A stretch of DNA of 64,000 nucleotides from Methylotenera sp. Its GTDB lineage: Bacteria; Pseudomonadota; Gammaproteobacteria; Burkholderiales; Methylophilaceae. This document shows, in pieces, positions 9,354 through 17,182 of this stretch. The translations under genes and the position numbers were made by a program. A model generated the notes under the pieces. It had not been told where the DNA came from, did not search any database, and saw only the letters and a list, made by a program, of their open reading frames with translations. Position 1 is the first letter of the stretch, and each line of letters opens with the position of its first letter. The DNA is taken from contig NZ_JAUXOY010000012.1 of NCBI RefSeq assembly GCF_030684185.1, positions 1 to 64,000 on the forward strand, given 5' to 3'.

Positions 9354-11171
9354 TCAATGAAACTCTCCGTATATTTTTTCTGCCAGATTTTGGCTGATGC
9401 CTTCAACTTGGGCAATTTCGTCAATACTAGCACTTTTTACGCCCTCTAAGCCACCAAAGCGCGTTAACAGGGCTTTGCGGCGTTTTGCTCCTATACCTTC
9501 AATATCTTCCAAACTGGAATGCATACGCGCTTTAGCACGCTTGGCTCTGTGGCCTGTAATGGCGAATCTATGCGCTTCATCTCGTATTTGTTGCAGCAAG
9601 TGCAAACCTTTATTGTCTTTTTCCAAGTTGAGCATTTCACCTGTGTCAGAAAAAATCATGGTTTCCAAACCAGGTTTGCGCGCTTCACCTTTAGCAATGC
9701 CGACTAGCAGAATATCCTCTAAGCCAACTTCTGCCATCACTTCCACTGCAATACCGAGCTGGCCTTTGCCGCCATCAATAAATATTAAATCAGGCCGCAC
9801 ACCCTCACCTGCCGCTACTTTTTTATATCTGCGCGTTAACACGTCACGCATCGCGGCATAATCATCGCCTGGGGTAATGCCTGTGATGTTGTAACGACGA
9901 TATTCGCTGTTTTGCATATCGCCACGGTCAAACACCACACAACTACCCACAGTAGCTTCGCCCATGGTGTGGCTAATATCAAAGCATTCGATTCGCTCGG
10001 TACTGTCAGGCAAATTTAATGCCTCGCGCAAAGCCACTAATTTGGCAGTTTGATTCGCTGAAGTTGCTGCACGCTGACCTAAAGCCAGTTCAGCATTGGT
10101 TTGCGCCATTTTCAGCCATACACGTTTATCGCCAATCGCATTGGTGTTGATTTTCACCTTACGCCCTGCTTGCTCGCTTAGCACTTGTTCAATAATTTCT
10201 GTTTCAATTTTAATGCCCACCACAATCAACGGCGGCGTATTTTGCGCCACATAATGCTGCGCTAAAAAGGCTGTCATGCTGGTTTCCAGTGTTTCACCAT
10301 CGGTGTTTTTTGGCATGTAACTTCTATCTCCCAAATGCCGACCACCGCGTATCATCACCAAGTTAATACAATGCTGACCTTGCAGCTCGGCGCAAGCAAT
10401 CACATCAGCGTCAGAGACATTAAAGTCGCTCACAAACTGCTTGGCCTGCACTTGACGTAATGCCTGCATACGGTTTCTAAATACAACTGCCAACTCATAT
10501 TCCTGATTAGCCGCTGCCGCATTCATTTGCTCGCCCAATGCATCAATCACCTCATTGGTTTTACCCTGCAAAAACATCGCTGCTTGATGCACATCATTAC
10601 GATAATCCGTGTCAGAAATCAGCCCTACACAAGGCGCTGTGCAACGCTCAATTTGATGCTGCAAGCATGGACGGCTACGATTTGCGAACACGGTATTTTC
10701 GCAAGTACGCAATTTGAATACTTTTTGCAAAAGCTGAATACTTTCCCGCACCGCAACTGAATTGGGAAAAGGCCCAAAGTATTGACTACAACCTTTAGTT
10801 TTATTTCCTTGGCGCTGCGTACCCCGATGAAATGCCAAGCGCGAGTATTGATCGCCAGTAAGTGTGATGTAAGGATAGGATTTGTCATCACGAAACAGCA
10901 CGTTATATCGCGGCATCAAACCTTTAATCAGATTATTTTCCAGTAGCAAAGCTTCCGCTTCATTGTGGGTAACGGTGGTTTCAATTTTAACGATATTACT
11001 CACCATCATCCGCGTACGCGGACTAGGCAAGTTTTTATTAAAATAGGATGAAACACGCTTTTTGAGGTCTTTGGCTTTACCTACATAAATCACCTCATCT
11101 GTAACATTTATCATGCGATAAACGCCTGGCAGATTGGGTAGGTTTTTTAAAATGGGTTTGGGGTCGAACAT
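9354..11171 (-). CDS. uvrC: UvrABC excinuclease subunit C
   Basis: Makes both incisions around bulky lesions in nucleotide excision repair. At 605 residues it is full length. The N-terminal GIY-YIG domain (PGVYRM then VIYVGKA) covers about 15-95, a UvrB-interacting UVR region lies around 200-235, an RNase H-like endonuclease core (ECFDISHTMGEATVGS) is near 390, and a C-terminal tandem HhH region (LEDIEGIGAKRRKALL) is near 555-600. It lies 44 bases upstream of pgsA on the same strand. Confidence 0.97.
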   Translation of the reverse strand: MFDPKPILKNLPNLPGVYRMINVTDEVIYVGKAKDLKKRVSSYFNKNLPSPRTRMMVSNIVKIETTVTHNEAEALLLENNLIKGLMPRYNVLFRDDKSYPYITLTGDQYSRLAFHRGTQRQGNKTKGCSQYFGPFPNSVAVRESIQLLQKVFKLRTCENTVFANRSRPCLQHQIERCTAPCVGLISDTDYRNDVHQAAMFLQGKTNEVIDALGEQMNAAAANQEYELAVVFRNRMQALRQVQAKQFVSDFNVSDADVIACAELQGQHCINLVMIRGGRHLGDRSYMPKNTDGETLETSMTAFLAQHYVAQNTPPLIVVGIKIETEIIEQVLSEQAGRKVKINTNAIGDKRVWLKMAQTNAELALGQRAATSANQTAKLVALREALNLPDSTERIECFDISHTMGEATVGSCVVFDRGDMQNSEYRRYNITGITPGDDYAAMRDVLTRRYKKVAAGEGVRPDLIFIDGGKGQLGIAVEVMAEVGLEDILLVGIAKGEARKPGLETMIFSDTGEMLNLEKDNKGLHLLQQIRDEAHRFAITGHRAKRAKARMHSSLEDIEGIGAKRRKALLTRFGGLEGVKSASIDEIAQVEGISQNLAEKIYGEFH

Positions 11172-11283
11172 AACGTTATTTTAGCACTAGCTCGCATTCC
11201 ATACTTTCACGTGTAAATAATGCACTTTAGCTCGCATATTCAACGGTGAAGACCTTTACTGTCTGATGCGGAGAAAATGAAGA

Positions 11284-12141
11284 TTATTCCTCTTTTTTAG
11301 CTTCTGCCATACGCAATAACCGTGCTTCTTCTGCCTTTTTTATATCATCAATCTCACGCATCACGCTTTTCAAATCTACCGCTTTAGTGCTTTGCCTGAA
11401 GCGCCCTGTCAGCTCGGTTTCCAGCGTTAAATCGCCATGCGCATACAGCGCCCAAATTTCTTTGCCATATTGCGTTGTTAATAACTCTGGCGCAAAACGT
11501 CCAAAATAATCACTTAAATTTCTAACATCGCGCTCTAGCATCTCACTTGCGTTATTGTTACTTGCGGCATCTACCGCTTGCGGTAAATCTATAATCACCG
11601 GGCCATCGGCACTCATTAGAATATTAAACTCAGATAAATCGCCATGCACAATGCCCGCACACAACATACGCACCACTTCTTTAATTAAAGTACGATGATG
11701 AATACGCGCCTCTTCTGCACTAAAAGTTACATCGTTCAAGCGCGGTGCGGCGTTGCCATTGGCATCCGTCACTAACTCCATCAGTAACACGCCTTCGTAA
11801 AAGTTGTACGGCTCAGGCACGCGCACACCGGCATTGGCAAGGCGATACAACGCATCGACTTCTGCACTTTGCCAAGCTGCTTCTTGTGATTCTCGACCGA
11901 ATTTTGAGCCTTTAGCCATCGCACGGCTTTGGCGACTATTTTTAACTTTACGGCCTTCGGTGTAATCTACACTCTGACGAAAACTGCGTTTATTTGCCTC
12001 TTTATATACCTTCGCGCAGCGCACATCGTCGCCACAACGTACTACATACACAGTCGCTTCTTTGCCGCTCATGAGCTGGCGAACAACATCGTCAATCAAG
12101 CCATCTTCGAGAAGGGGTTCAAGTCTTTGGGGAGTTTTCAT
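11284..12141 (-). CDS. RIO-type serine/threonine protein kinase (PA4780-like)
   Basis: Predicted cytoplasmic atypical protein kinase of 285 residues with RIO1-like features. The nucleotide loop is GKEATVYVV and a Lys lies in CAKVYKEA. The catalytic loop is HGDLSEFNIL and the metal-binding motif is IIDLPQAVD. The family is called PA4780-like in proteobacteria; its substrate is unknown to me. The last 25 residues are charged and probably helical. It stands alone between uvrC and a palindromic element. Confidence 0.85.
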   Translation of the reverse strand: MKTPQRLEPLLEDGLIDDVVRQLMSGKEATVYVVRCGDDVRCAKVYKEANKRSFRQSVDYTEGRKVKNSRQSRAMAKGSKFGRESQEAAWQSAEVDALYRLANAGVRVPEPYNFYEGVLLMELVTDANGNAAPRLNDVTFSAEEARIHHRTLIKEVVRMLCAGIVHGDLSEFNILMSADGPVIIDLPQAVDAASNNNASEMLERDVRNLSDYFGRFAPELLTTQYGKEIWALYAHGDLTLETELTGRFRQSTKAVDLKSVMREIDDIKKAEEARLLRMAEAKKEE

Positions 12142-12181
12142 GTGGGCATTTTAGTACTAGTTGTAAGAAATCCTAGAATTA

Positions 12182-12248
12182 TCATTCTCTGTTGTAACGT
12201 TTAACTTGCTAAGAAGCAATTTAGTGTTTTCGCCACAACAGAGAATGA
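12182..12248. repeat. 67-bp nested palindrome
   Basis: TCATTCTCTGTTGT (12182-12195) is the exact reverse complement of 12235-12248. An inner TTGCT/AGCAA hairpin lies at about 12208-12220. The element sits between the kinase gene and the SRPBCC gene and could act as a bidirectional RNA hairpin or be a small mobile palindrome. It has no T-run. Confidence 0.5.
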
Positions 12249-12275
12249 CTAAGCGTGAAAGGTTTATTCTGAGAA

Positions 12276-12797
12276 TTACTCTGAAATCTTTTTAAGATTT
12301 TGTAATCCTGATTTAAATATGCCATCAATTGCGGCTTTTGCGGCTTCGTCATCCTGACCTTTAGCACCCGGATTAGCTGGATCTTTGCGTTTAAACATGG
12401 CACGCCATGTCACGATACTTTTACCGTCACCCGCTGCTTCAACTTTAAGCGTTGCGCCGTATTCACGCACTGGCAATACGCTTTCTGTAATCTCATATTT
12501 CATTGTCATGTTTGTAGCATCAAAGCTCGTTAGCACTTCATTGATTTTGCCACCATCTTGCGTGGTTAAGACACGTGTAGCCCCAACTTCATCAGCCTTA
12601 CCGCTGTTTAATTCAGTTTTAGCAATCGCTGGATGCCAGCTCATATCTGCAAAACTACCCACTTTAGCCCAAACCTTATCTGCTGGCGCATTGATTTCAA
12701 TGGTTTCTTTCAATCGAATGGTTTCGTCTATTGCAGCTGTCGCGCTATGTGTCATAGCAAACAATGAAACCAGCATTGTTGTAAAAAATCTATTCAT
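12276..12797 (-). CDS. Exported SRPBCC-family protein (MxaD-like)
   Basis: Periplasmic START/SRPBCC-fold protein of 173 residues. The chosen ATG at 12797 has a good GAGGAA site four bases upstream and gives a signal peptide (MNRFFTTMLVSLFAMTHSA, cleavage near TAA). The ATG at 12836 lacks both. The mature part carries typical features (EINAPADKVWAKVGSFADMS, WHPAI). It resembles MxaD, a protein encoded near methanol dehydrogenase in methylotrophs, but no mxa or xox genes are nearby, so this is family resemblance only. Ligand and role are unknown. Confidence 0.75.
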   Translation of the reverse strand: MNRFFTTMLVSLFAMTHSATAAIDETIRLKETIEINAPADKVWAKVGSFADMSWHPAIAKTELNSGKADEVGATRVLTTQDGGKINEVLTSFDATNMTMKYEITESVLPVREYGATLKVEAAGDGKSIVTWRAMFKRKDPANPGAKGQDDEAAKAAIDGIFKSGLQNLKKISE

Positions 12798-12898
12798 ATA
12801 TTCCTCAAAAAAATGTAAATAATTAAAAATATCCAATCAATATGGGTGCGTAGAAATATACATGAAAATTAAAATTATTTGTATGTAAAAAAATCACC

Positions 12899-12957
12899 AT
12901 TCATCCAACAACCCACCACCTATCGCCCAATCAGCTATGCAACTTCTTCCTCAATAA
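12899..12957 (-). pseudogene. Decayed 3' end of a 4-oxalocrotonate tautomerase gene
   Basis: Bases 12899-12932 match 13704-13737, the 3' end of the intact tautomerase gene, with three mismatches in 34, and weaker similarity continues for about 20 bases. Read leftward it gives EEVA, then DWAIGGGLLDE after a frameshift and a stop, against EEVAYEDWAIGGELLDE in the intact gene. The N-terminal two-thirds is gone. It lies beyond the GDSL hydrolase gene, so that gene is flanked by an intact and a broken copy of the same 3' end. Confidence 0.7.
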
Positions 12958-13011
12958 AATATATAAATCACGTGTGAAGGAGCTTATGTATCCAAGGTCT
13001 TGACGGCAATT

Positions 13012-13677
13012 TTAATTAGCAATGCATAAAAGTTCAAAACTATCAAACCATGCTTTTGCCATTTTATGCTGCCCAGAAATTGATGGGTGCATGCCATCAA
13101 ACGTATCTATATCTTGCCAATTTTTGTAATGTGGCACCATTAAAATAGGTGACTTTAAGTTACTTTTAAAAAAAGCTAATATGTCTAAATGTAATCTAAT
13201 ATATTTTGCTGTGTACCCATTTAGGTGCAACTGGCTGATTAAAATGCGTACATTAGGATTGTGTTCCCGCAATTGCAAAATGATGGCATGCATGGGTAAT
13301 ACAACAGATTTAATAGCATTTAATGAACCTAAATCGTTATTGCCTAGATGAATTAATGCAAAGTCTGGTGCCGTGAGTTTCAGTAAATCTATAATTAACG
13401 ACTGCTGCACTTGCAATGTTGTTGCGCCATAAAAACCTTGGTGTTCGTTATCAAAGTCGGCTGGCCACTTAAAAGATGGATTAAACCCTGCTTTCTGCAT
13501 ACCAATAAAATCTACATGATAATTTTCTTGTTTGAGTAGTTTTGATAAGGCTAGCCGATAAGAATATTCATCAGCGATATAACCGCCCTGCGTAACACTA
13601 TCGCCAATTGCCACTATTTTTATGTGTTGCAGTTTACAGTTGTTTTGAGTAGCCGCATTTGCTGTACATACATACAT
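13012..13677 (-). CDS. SGNH/GDSL-family hydrolase, repeat-borne start
   Basis: Predicted esterase/lipase-like hydrolase. Motifs are GDSVTQGG (nucleophile Ser), HLGNNDLGS (oxyanion Asn) and DGMHPS (catalytic Asp/His). The 5' end is odd. The frame opens in a (TGTA)6 repeat at 13665-13688, and the first in-frame ATG (13677) is inside it; a TTG at 13689 is also in frame. The residues after the repeat, TANAATQ, look like a signal-peptide cleavage region, but its hydrophobic part is missing. A well-placed ATG at 13709 with GGTGAG upstream is out of frame at six copies and would be in frame at seven. The start is therefore uncertain and may be phase-variable. It overlaps no neighbour and follows the tautomerase gene. 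Confidence 0.72.
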   Translation of the reverse strand: MYVCTANAATQNNCKLQHIKIVAIGDSVTQGGYIADEYSYRLALSKLLKQENYHVDFIGMQKAGFNPSFKWPADFDNEHQGFYGATTLQVQQSLIIDLLKLTAPDFALIHLGNNDLGSLNAIKSVVLPMHAIILQLREHNPNVRILISQLHLNGYTAKYIRLHLDILAFFKSNLKSPILMVPHYKNWQDIDTFDGMHPSISGQHKMAKAWFDSFELLCIAN

Positions 13678-13688
13678 ACATACATACA
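13665..13688. repeat. Tetranucleotide microsatellite (TACA)6
   Basis: Six perfect TACA copies on the plus strand (TGTA on the coding strand of the GDSL hydrolase). Because the unit is not a multiple of three, gain or loss of a copy shifts the frame between the ATG at 13709 and the hydrolase body. Confidence 0.9.
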
Positions 13689-13701
13689 AGTATAACGCTG
13701 G

Positions 13702-13884
13702 TTATTCATCTAACAACTCACCGCCTATCGCCCAATCTTCATAAGCCACTTCTTCAAAGGTAATGTACGTATAAGATTTTGGCTTGTGCGCAACGCGCTC
13801 TAGGGTTTCAGTAATTTCTTTGGCGATTTGCGCTTTTTGTTCGCGGGTTACTTCACCAGCAAGTTTGATGTTGACGTAAGGCAT
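13702..13884 (-). CDS. 4-oxalocrotonate tautomerase family protein
   Basis: Small tautomerase of 60 residues, the usual family length. Met is followed by Pro2, the catalytic base after Met removal, in MPYVNIKLAG. Central helix residues include TREQKAQIAKEITETL. An AAAGGA site lies upstream of ATG 13884. The substrate in this organism is unclear. Its 3' end recurs as a decayed copy at 12899-12957. Confidence 0.88.
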   Translation of the reverse strand: MPYVNIKLAGEVTREQKAQIAKEITETLERVAHKPKSYTYITFEEVAYEDWAIGGELLDE

Positions 13885-13911
13885 GTTTATTTTTCCTTTT
13901 CACAAAGTTCA

Positions 13912-14075
13912 ATTGTCATTGCGGGCTTGATCCTCAATCTGCTTACAAGATGATGAAACAGCCAGCATTTGGCTTGTCCGTAGAATATATGCGATATCCT
14001 TCGACAAGCTTGGTTGGTGAGCTTGTCGAACCACAGGAACCAAATTGCATTACTCATACGCCAAAGTTCAGGGTG
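13912..14075. repeat. REP-like palindromic repeats
   Basis: An intergenic stretch with REP-like sequence. GTCATTGCGGGCTTGATCC begins near 13915. TTCGACAAGCT (14000-14010) and AGCTTGTCGAA (14020-14030) are exact inverted arms around a 9-base loop, followed by GTTCAGGGTGACA near 14066. These resemble palindromic motifs common in proteobacterial intergenic DNA. No gene is visible here. Confidence 0.55.
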
Positions 14076-14101
14076 ACAACTCGCGATCTAGCATGACTGA
14101 A

Positions 14102-14746
14102 TTAAGTTAAATCTTGCTGAATCATTGCAAACACTGAATGAAACATGGCTTCTGTCAGGCGTTTGGTTTGCGTGTTGTAACGACTGCAATGGTAACTATC
14201 TACCAAAATCAGTCCATTGGGAAGCATATAACGCGCTGAATGGCCAAATTTGTAATCTTTAACTTTTAAACCAAACGCTTTAAGCACTGCCAGATGCGCC
14301 ACATTACCCAAGGCAAGGATGATGCTATTAGTGTTTATCTGATTTAATTCCGCCGCTAAGAACTGATTGCAAGTAGCTATTTCCGCTGGCAGTGGCTTGT
14401 TGTCTGGCGGCAGACACTTAACAGCATTGGTGATACGGCAATTCACAAGTTGCAAATCATCATGGGCTGAAACAGACTGGGACTTGGTGGCAAAGCCGTA
14501 TTTATGTAGCGTTTCATACAAAAGCACACCGGCATAATCTCCAGTGAATGGCCGCCCCGTTTGGTTTGCCCCGTGCATACCAGGTGCCAGACCCACAACA
14601 ATCAATTTGGCATTTTCATCGCCAAATGGTGGTACAGGTTTGCAAAAATAGGTGGGATTTTTTGCTTTCACCTCATCTAAAAAAGTGGCTAATCGCTCGC
14701 ATTGCCTGCATGTAATATCAAATGCGGACTTAGTGGCCATGCTCAT
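14102..14746 (-). CDS. Type 5 uracil-DNA glycosylase (UdgB-like)
   Basis: Base-excision repair glycosylase of 214 residues. Motif 1 reads GLAPGMHGANQTGRPFTGD, very close to the UdgB family (type 5). Motif 3 reads SYHCSRYNTQT, where Thermus-type enzymes have a similar HPS..NT segment. Cysteines in CRQC near residue 14 and later CRITNAVKC/CNQF could hold the 4Fe-4S cluster typical of types 4 and 5. UdgB enzymes lack the catalytic Asp of type 1 and accept several deaminated bases. The start at 14746 overlaps the CDF gene by 17 bases; ATG 14740 is an alternative. Confidence 0.85.
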   Translation of the reverse strand: MSMATKSAFDITCRQCERLATFLDEVKAKNPTYFCKPVPPFGDENAKLIVVGLAPGMHGANQTGRPFTGDYAGVLLYETLHKYGFATKSQSVSAHDDLQLVNCRITNAVKCLPPDNKPLPAEIATCNQFLAAELNQINTNSIILALGNVAHLAVLKAFGLKVKDYKFGHSARYMLPNGLILVDSYHCSRYNTQTKRLTEAMFHSVFAMIQQDLT

Positions 14747-15428
14747 GTCTGCCTAAGCCAGGCTTGCCTTGCCCTGATTGACTACGCAGTGTTTTCCAAA
14801 TGTCGCGTATCAGGTTTAAAGTAAACACTAACAACAATAGTGAGATGAGCAAAGATAAAATAGGGTCAATTGGCATCCAGCCTGTGAAGTAAATCACCAC
14901 CCCTGCAGCGACAGCAGCTATCGAACCTAATAAATCCCCTATTACATGCAAAAAGGCAGCGCGATTATTCAAGCTTTCTGCGTGATGAAGCGCCTGGTGG
15001 TGCAACTGCTTGGCAACAATTAAATTAACGATTAATCCTAGCGTAGCGATGATCATTAGCCCTAAACCCTGCACATGGTGCGGTTCTTTGAACCTTGATA
15101 TTGCTTCAACCACCACAAACACAATCACCGCCAGCATGGTGAGCGCATTGATGATTGAAACGACCAACTCCGCGTAACTAACACCAGATTTATGCCTTTT
15201 GACATTGGGTTTTTTAGCCATGACACTGGCCATCCAAGCCAAACCTAGCGCTGCAACATCTGAAAACATGTGTCCTGCATCACTCAGCAATGCCAAAGAG
15301 CCGGTATACCAACTACCTACCGCCTCAACTACCGCAAATATAAAAATGAGTAAAAATGGGATAAGGTAATGATTATGGTCATCATGATCGTCGTGATTAT
15401 GATGCGGGGGTTGGTGTGAATTTGTCAT
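14730..15428 (-). CDS. Cation diffusion facilitator, zinc/cobalt exporter type
   Basis: Inner-membrane metal/proton antiporter of the CDF family, 232 residues and six predicted helices. The metal-site signatures are LLSDAGHMFSDV in helix 2 and HVIGDLLGS in helix 5 (HxxxD pairs). His/Asp-rich tails at the N-terminus (HQPPHHNHDDHDDHNH) and C-terminus (HEHGH) suggest zinc binding. It is shorter than the usual 300 residues because it lacks most of the C-terminal cytoplasmic domain. The UDG gene overlaps its 3' end. Confidence 0.88.
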   Translation of the reverse strand: MTNSHQPPHHNHDDHDDHNHYLIPFLLIFIFAVVEAVGSWYTGSLALLSDAGHMFSDVAALGLAWMASVMAKKPNVKRHKSGVSYAELVVSIINALTMLAVIVFVVVEAISRFKEPHHVQGLGLMIIATLGLIVNLIVAKQLHHQALHHAESLNNRAAFLHVIGDLLGSIAAVAAGVVIYFTGWMPIDPILSLLISLLLLVFTLNLIRDIWKTLRSQSGQGKPGLGRHEHGH

Positions 15429-15504
15429 AGGTGAAATGCTAACCGAAAAGTCATTTTATTTAGCATTTTGATGGTTAAAAATTTAATGGTTGAATTGATG
15501 AAGT

Positions 15505-15510
15505 TATAAT
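15505..15510 (+). promoter_or_regulatory. Possible -10 box upstream of rlmJ
   Basis: A consensus TATAAT at 15505-15510 lies 24 bases before the rlmJ ATG. No good -35 was found at the right distance, so the promoter is only suggested. Confidence 0.35.
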
Positions 15511-15534
15511 GCCTCCATCTTATGGGAACCTCTT

Positions 15535-16377
15535 ATGCTTAGTTACCGCCACGCTTTTCACGCAGGCAACCACGCTGACGTACTTAAACATTACGTGCTT
15601 GGCCTTGTGCTGGATTACATGAACCAAAAAGATAAACCTTATTGGTACATTGACACTCATGCTGGCGCAGGCATGTACAGCCTAACCGAAGGCTATGCTA
15701 CGCAGAATGCAGAATTTGAACAAGGCATCGCTAAACTGATGTCCGCTAAGAATCTGCCAAAACCGCTTGCTGATTTTGTTGCGCAGATTCAAAGATTTAA
15801 CACCAATACACTCGACTTTTATCCCGGTTCGCCTATGGTTGCACAAGACTTTTTGCGTGCTGATGACAAAATGCACTTATTTGAACTGCACCCCAGCGAC
15901 TGCAAATTACTGATAGAGAATTTTAAAGGTCAAAGCAAACAAGTAAAAATCGAGATGCAGGACGGCTTTACAGGCATCAAGGCTTGCCTGCCACCGCCAC
16001 CGCGCCGCGCCGCAGTGCTGATAGACCCGCCTTATGAAGACAAACAAGATTATCAGCGTGTTGTCAGCATGATTAAAGATAGCCTGACACGCTTTGCCAC
16101 TGGCACCTATATGGTGTGGTATCCGCTACTACAACGACCGGAGCCGCGCGATATGATAAATGACTTAATGCATTTAAATGCGCCAAACTGGTTGCATGTA
16201 GAAATGAACATACACGAACCCTCGACTGAAGGTTTTGGCATGTTTGGCAGCGGCTTGTTTGTTATAAATCCACCTTGGACATTACCAAATATACTGGCTG
16301 AAACTATGCCAGTTTTAACGCAGCTATTAGCGTTGGATGAAACTGCCCATTATGAATTAGAGAGTCAACTAGCTTAG
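15535..16377 (+). CDS. rlmJ: 23S rRNA (adenine2030-N6)-methyltransferase
   Basis: Methylates A2030 of 23S rRNA. It is 280 residues, the E. coli RlmJ size. The N-terminus MLSYRHAFHAGNHADVLKH is a family hallmark. The catalytic DPPY motif is at about residue 164 (LIDPPYEDK), and the SAM-binding segment DTHAGAGMY is near residue 40. The gene is monocistronic. Confidence 0.95.
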   Translation: MLSYRHAFHAGNHADVLKHYVLGLVLDYMNQKDKPYWYIDTHAGAGMYSLTEGYATQNAEFEQGIAKLMSAKNLPKPLADFVAQIQRFNTNTLDFYPGSPMVAQDFLRADDKMHLFELHPSDCKLLIENFKGQSKQVKIEMQDGFTGIKACLPPPPRRAAVLIDPPYEDKQDYQRVVSMIKDSLTRFATGTYMVWYPLLQRPEPRDMINDLMHLNAPNWLHVEMNIHEPSTEGFGMFGSGLFVINPPWTLPNILAETMPVLTQLLALDETAHYELESQLA

Positions 16378-16380
16378 TTA

Positions 16381-16556
16381 AACCCAGATTTTCCATTAGG
16401 CGATTTTTCATCTACTTGAATGTTAACTTGCCCATTTTGCGTCTTTTTTGTGCAAATTTTCTGTCAATAGAATGACTATTGACCATAAAATTTTCACAAA
16501 AAATCCATCAAACTGTGCGGCGTTACCATTCCAAGTCCTAATGGAAAATCTGGGTT
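16381..16556. repeat. 176-bp MITE-like palindromic element
   Basis: The two ends are perfect 20-base inverted repeats (16381-16400 and 16537-16556). Internal sequence is also imperfectly self-complementary: GTCAATAG (16463-16470) pairs with CTATTGAC (16476-16483) across a 5-base loop, flanking T-rich and A-rich runs pair, and CTTGAATGTTAAC near 16415 pairs with the segment near 16522-16535. The unit resembles a non-autonomous hairpin element. It has no open frame, and target duplications are not obvious. It fills the gap between rlmJ and the next gene. Confidence 0.65.
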
Positions 16557-16639
16557 AAAACTAACTCTTTAAGCTGTTACAATATTGAGCTAACCTGAAA
16601 CCCTAATTACCTAATACCCCAATTAAAGGCTTTAAAAAC

Positions 16640-17182
16640 ATGCAAGAAAAACTCAAAAAAACCGCTACTGAGTACAAGCAAAACAACATCATGAGCAACA
16701 TTCTGTTTGGTAGCCGCTGGTTACAAGTACCGCTTTACTTGGGCCTCATTGTCGCGCAAGCAGTTTATGTATTCTTTTTTGGCGTCGAATTAGTGCATTT
16801 AGTGAGCAAAGCCAGCACCTTGGTTGAAGCAGACATCATGCTAATTGTATTGGGTTTAATTGACGTAGTGATGATTTCAAACCTGCTGATTATGGTGATT
16901 GTGGGTGGCTACGAAACCTTTGTATCACGCCTAAATTTAGAAGGTCATCCTGATGAACCCGATTGGTTATCTCACGTGAATGCCAACTTACTTAAAGTGA
17001 AACTGGCAACAGCGATTATTGGTATTTCATCGATTCATTTACTTAAAACTTTTATTAACGCAGAAAATTTAAGTGATAAAGTAATGATAGCGCAAACTGC
17101 TATACACATGACCTTTGTGTTTTCAGCAATTGCCATTGCTTATATTGATAAGTTAATGACTCACCCGGAAAATAAGCATTAG
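16640..17182 (+). CDS. UPF0114/YqhA family membrane protein
   Basis: Integral inner-membrane protein of 180 residues and four predicted TM helices (about 31-50, 67-92, 120-140, 150-170). NILFGSRWLQVPLYLGLI and IVGGYETFVSRL are typical of the YqhA/TIGR00645 family. Function is unknown. Its stop codon overlaps the convergent DUF2914 gene stop by four bases. Confidence 0.88.
   Translation: MQEKLKKTATEYKQNNIMSNILFGSRWLQVPLYLGLIVAQAVYVFFFGVELVHLVSKASTLVEADIMLIVLGLIDVVMISNLLIMVIVGGYETFVSRLNLEGHPDEPDWLSHVNANLLKVKLATAIIGISSIHLLKTFINAENLSDKVMIAQTAIHMTFVFSAIAIAYIDKLMTHPENKH

Noticed and set aside
9397-9861. 154-codon plus-strand frame within uvrC
   Set aside because: Antisense shadow of uvrC with low-complexity composition. 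Similar long frames opposite acnB, prpB, tamB and lpdA were rejected for the same reason.
17179-17182. Overlapping convergent stop codons as a special signal
   Set aside because: A four-base tail-to-tail overlap is common in compact genomes and shows no further structure.
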